DNA of 14,093 nt, from positions 1 through 14,093 of the forward strand of contig CACXEN010000058.1 in assembly GCA_902766675.1 (NCBI GenBank). The letters are read 5' to 3'. Under the pieces are notes generated by a model. The model was given only the letters and a program-made list of their open reading frames with translations. It made no database searches and had not been told where the DNA came from. Made by a program: the position numbers and the translations under genes. Origin of the DNA: an uncultured Erysipelotrichaceae bacterium (GTDB lineage: Bacteria > Bacillota_I > Bacilli_A > Erysipelotrichales > Erysipelotrichaceae). Positions 13,190 to 14,093 of the stretch are shown here, piece after piece. How positions within the stretch are numbered: position 1 is the first letter of the stretch; each line of letters starts with the position of its first letter.

Positions 13190-14093
13190 TTATGCAAGGC
13201 CCTTTGAAGACTTGTAAGCATCCCAATCTTCAACTACTTGGAAGTAGTGTTCTGGATCTCTGCTGTATTGAATTTGTGGGATTACTAGTAATACTACGAT
13301 ACCTACAACATAACCGATGATACCTAAGTATTTTTGTAATAAACCACCAGCTAACCATACTGTAGAGATATCGAAGTTTCCGTGCCATCCACCATATTGG
13401 TATGTTTGGAATGCACTGGCACAAATTGCGCCGAATAATACTTGGATAACACCAGAGCAGAATGTTAAGATAGCTGCTGCTTTTAAACCACTTGCTTTAT
13501 TAGCAAATACAGCAAATGTAGCATTATCGAAGAATACAGGAACGAATCCAGTAATGATTAAGATAGGGCTCTTAAATACAACTAAGCCTAAGATTGCTAA
13601 GAATTGTCCTAATGCACCAAAGAAGAAACCTACGATTGGAGCATTTGGAGAACCAAATCCATATGTAGCTGCACAGTCTACAGCTGGTACAGAACCTGGT
13701 AAGATCTTTTCAGAAATACCTGTGAATGATTCTGTTAATTCAGCAATAAACATACGAACACCAAGTTGTAAGATGCTGATGTAAACAGCCATGTGGAATG
13801 ATTTATTCAATACAAAGAAGAAGAAGCTAGAGAAACCATCGTTAGCGATTCCTAAACCACCTTCATCAACTGCAGCGAATAAGAAATCTTTTCCTAAGAT
13901 ATATAGAATTACACCGAAGAACAATAACATCAATGTACCTGTAGCTACTACGTTGTCAGAGAAGATAGATAACCAACCAGGTAGTTCAAGTTCTTCAATT
14001 TGTTTTGCATCTTTACCACCAATTTTTGGTGCTAGTTTATCAACTAACCAAATACCAAACATTTGTTGGTGACCTACTGCGAAGCCTCCGCCA
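13190..14093 (-). CDS. ulaA: PTS EIIC membrane permease, ascorbate type (UlaA), N-terminus outside window
   Basis: This is the membrane channel subunit of the ascorbate PTS. About 300 C-terminal residues are visible of the roughly 440-465 usual, and the frame runs open through the right edge (GGGFAVGHQQMFGIWLVDKL), so the internal ATG at 14062 is not the start. Hydrophobic segments recur throughout, such as TLMLLFFGVILYILG, FLAILGLVVF, ILIITGFVPVFF and YVVGIVVLLVIPQI. Conserved-looking loops include GSVPAVDCAATYGFGSPNAP. The short soluble tail ends YKSSKGLA. With ulaB and ulaC it makes a complete PTS. The UlaA family also includes close relatives with other substrates, so ascorbate is inferred from the ulaE and ulaF neighbours. 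Confidence 0.93.
   Translation of the reverse strand, partial: GGGFAVGHQQMFGIWLVDKLAPKIGGKDAKQIEELELPGWLSIFSDNVVATGTLMLLFFGVILYILGKDFLFAAVDEGGLGIANDGFSSFFFFVLNKSFHMAVYISILQLGVRMFIAELTESFTGISEKILPGSVPAVDCAATYGFGSPNAPIVGFFFGALGQFLAILGLVVFKSPILIITGFVPVFFDNATFAVFANKASGLKAAAILTFCSGVIQVLFGAICASAFQTYQYGGWHGNFDISTVWLAGGLLQKYLGIIGYVVGIVVLLVIPQIQYSRDPEHYFQVVEDWDAYKSSKGLA

Noticed and set aside
13317..14072. Open frames on the plus strand opposite ulaA
   Set aside because: They are antisense shadows of a membrane protein gene without ribosome sites or protein-like composition. The same applies to the other plus-strand frames in the window.

Overview
The window looks like chromosomal DNA of a low-GC Firmicute, most plausibly an Erysipelotrichia-like gut bacterium. 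The class is an inference from gene content and style. What is seen directly is an AT-rich sequence, AGGAGG-type ribosome sites, RNase Y, RNase J and YmdB genes, and intrinsic terminators with short U tracts. Every gene I can support is on the minus strand, so transcription runs from high to low coordinates. No tRNA, rRNA, CRISPR array or insertion sequence was found.

Right half (14093 to about 8600): an L-ascorbate-type PTS and pentose-phosphate operon. In transcription order it has ulaA (EIIC, cut by the window edge), ulaB (EIIB), a 395-bp gap, ulaC (EIIA), an unrecognised 345-residue protein that reads like a seven-bladed beta-propeller, ulaF (L-ribulose-5-P 4-epimerase), ulaE (L-xylulose-5-P 3-epimerase) and a Cof-type HAD phosphatase ending in a strong terminator. 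The known scheme is: the PTS imports ascorbate as ascorbate-6-P, a lactonase (UlaG) opens it, a decarboxylase (UlaD) gives L-xylulose-5-P, then UlaE and UlaF produce D-xylulose-5-P. Neither ulaG nor ulaD is in the window. The propeller protein could carry out a missing step, but this is conjecture. The ulaB-ulaC gap holds a GC-richer segment of unknown nature, a terminator-like hairpin, a possible 45-codon ORF, a TTGAA/TTCAA cluster, a good promoter and an operator-like inverted repeat, so the operon may be run as two transcription units.

Left half (about 8500 to 1): housekeeping genes, several with their own promoter and terminator. They are rny (RNase Y), ymdB, a 58-residue 2[4Fe-4S] ferredoxin missing from a simple long-ORF view, miaB (tRNA methylthiotransferase), an RNase J paralogue that has lost several metal ligands, and ftsK/spoIIIE (its C-terminus lies beyond the left edge). 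The set resembles the rnjB-spoIIIE and rny-ymdB-miaB neighbourhoods of Bacillus subtilis. Terminators and promoters are tightly packed: the rny terminator contains the ymdB -35 box, the miaB stop codon lies in its terminator loop, and miaB may be leaderless.

The observations most worth following are the degenerate RNase J, the propeller protein in the ascorbate operon, and the structured gap between ulaB and ulaC.
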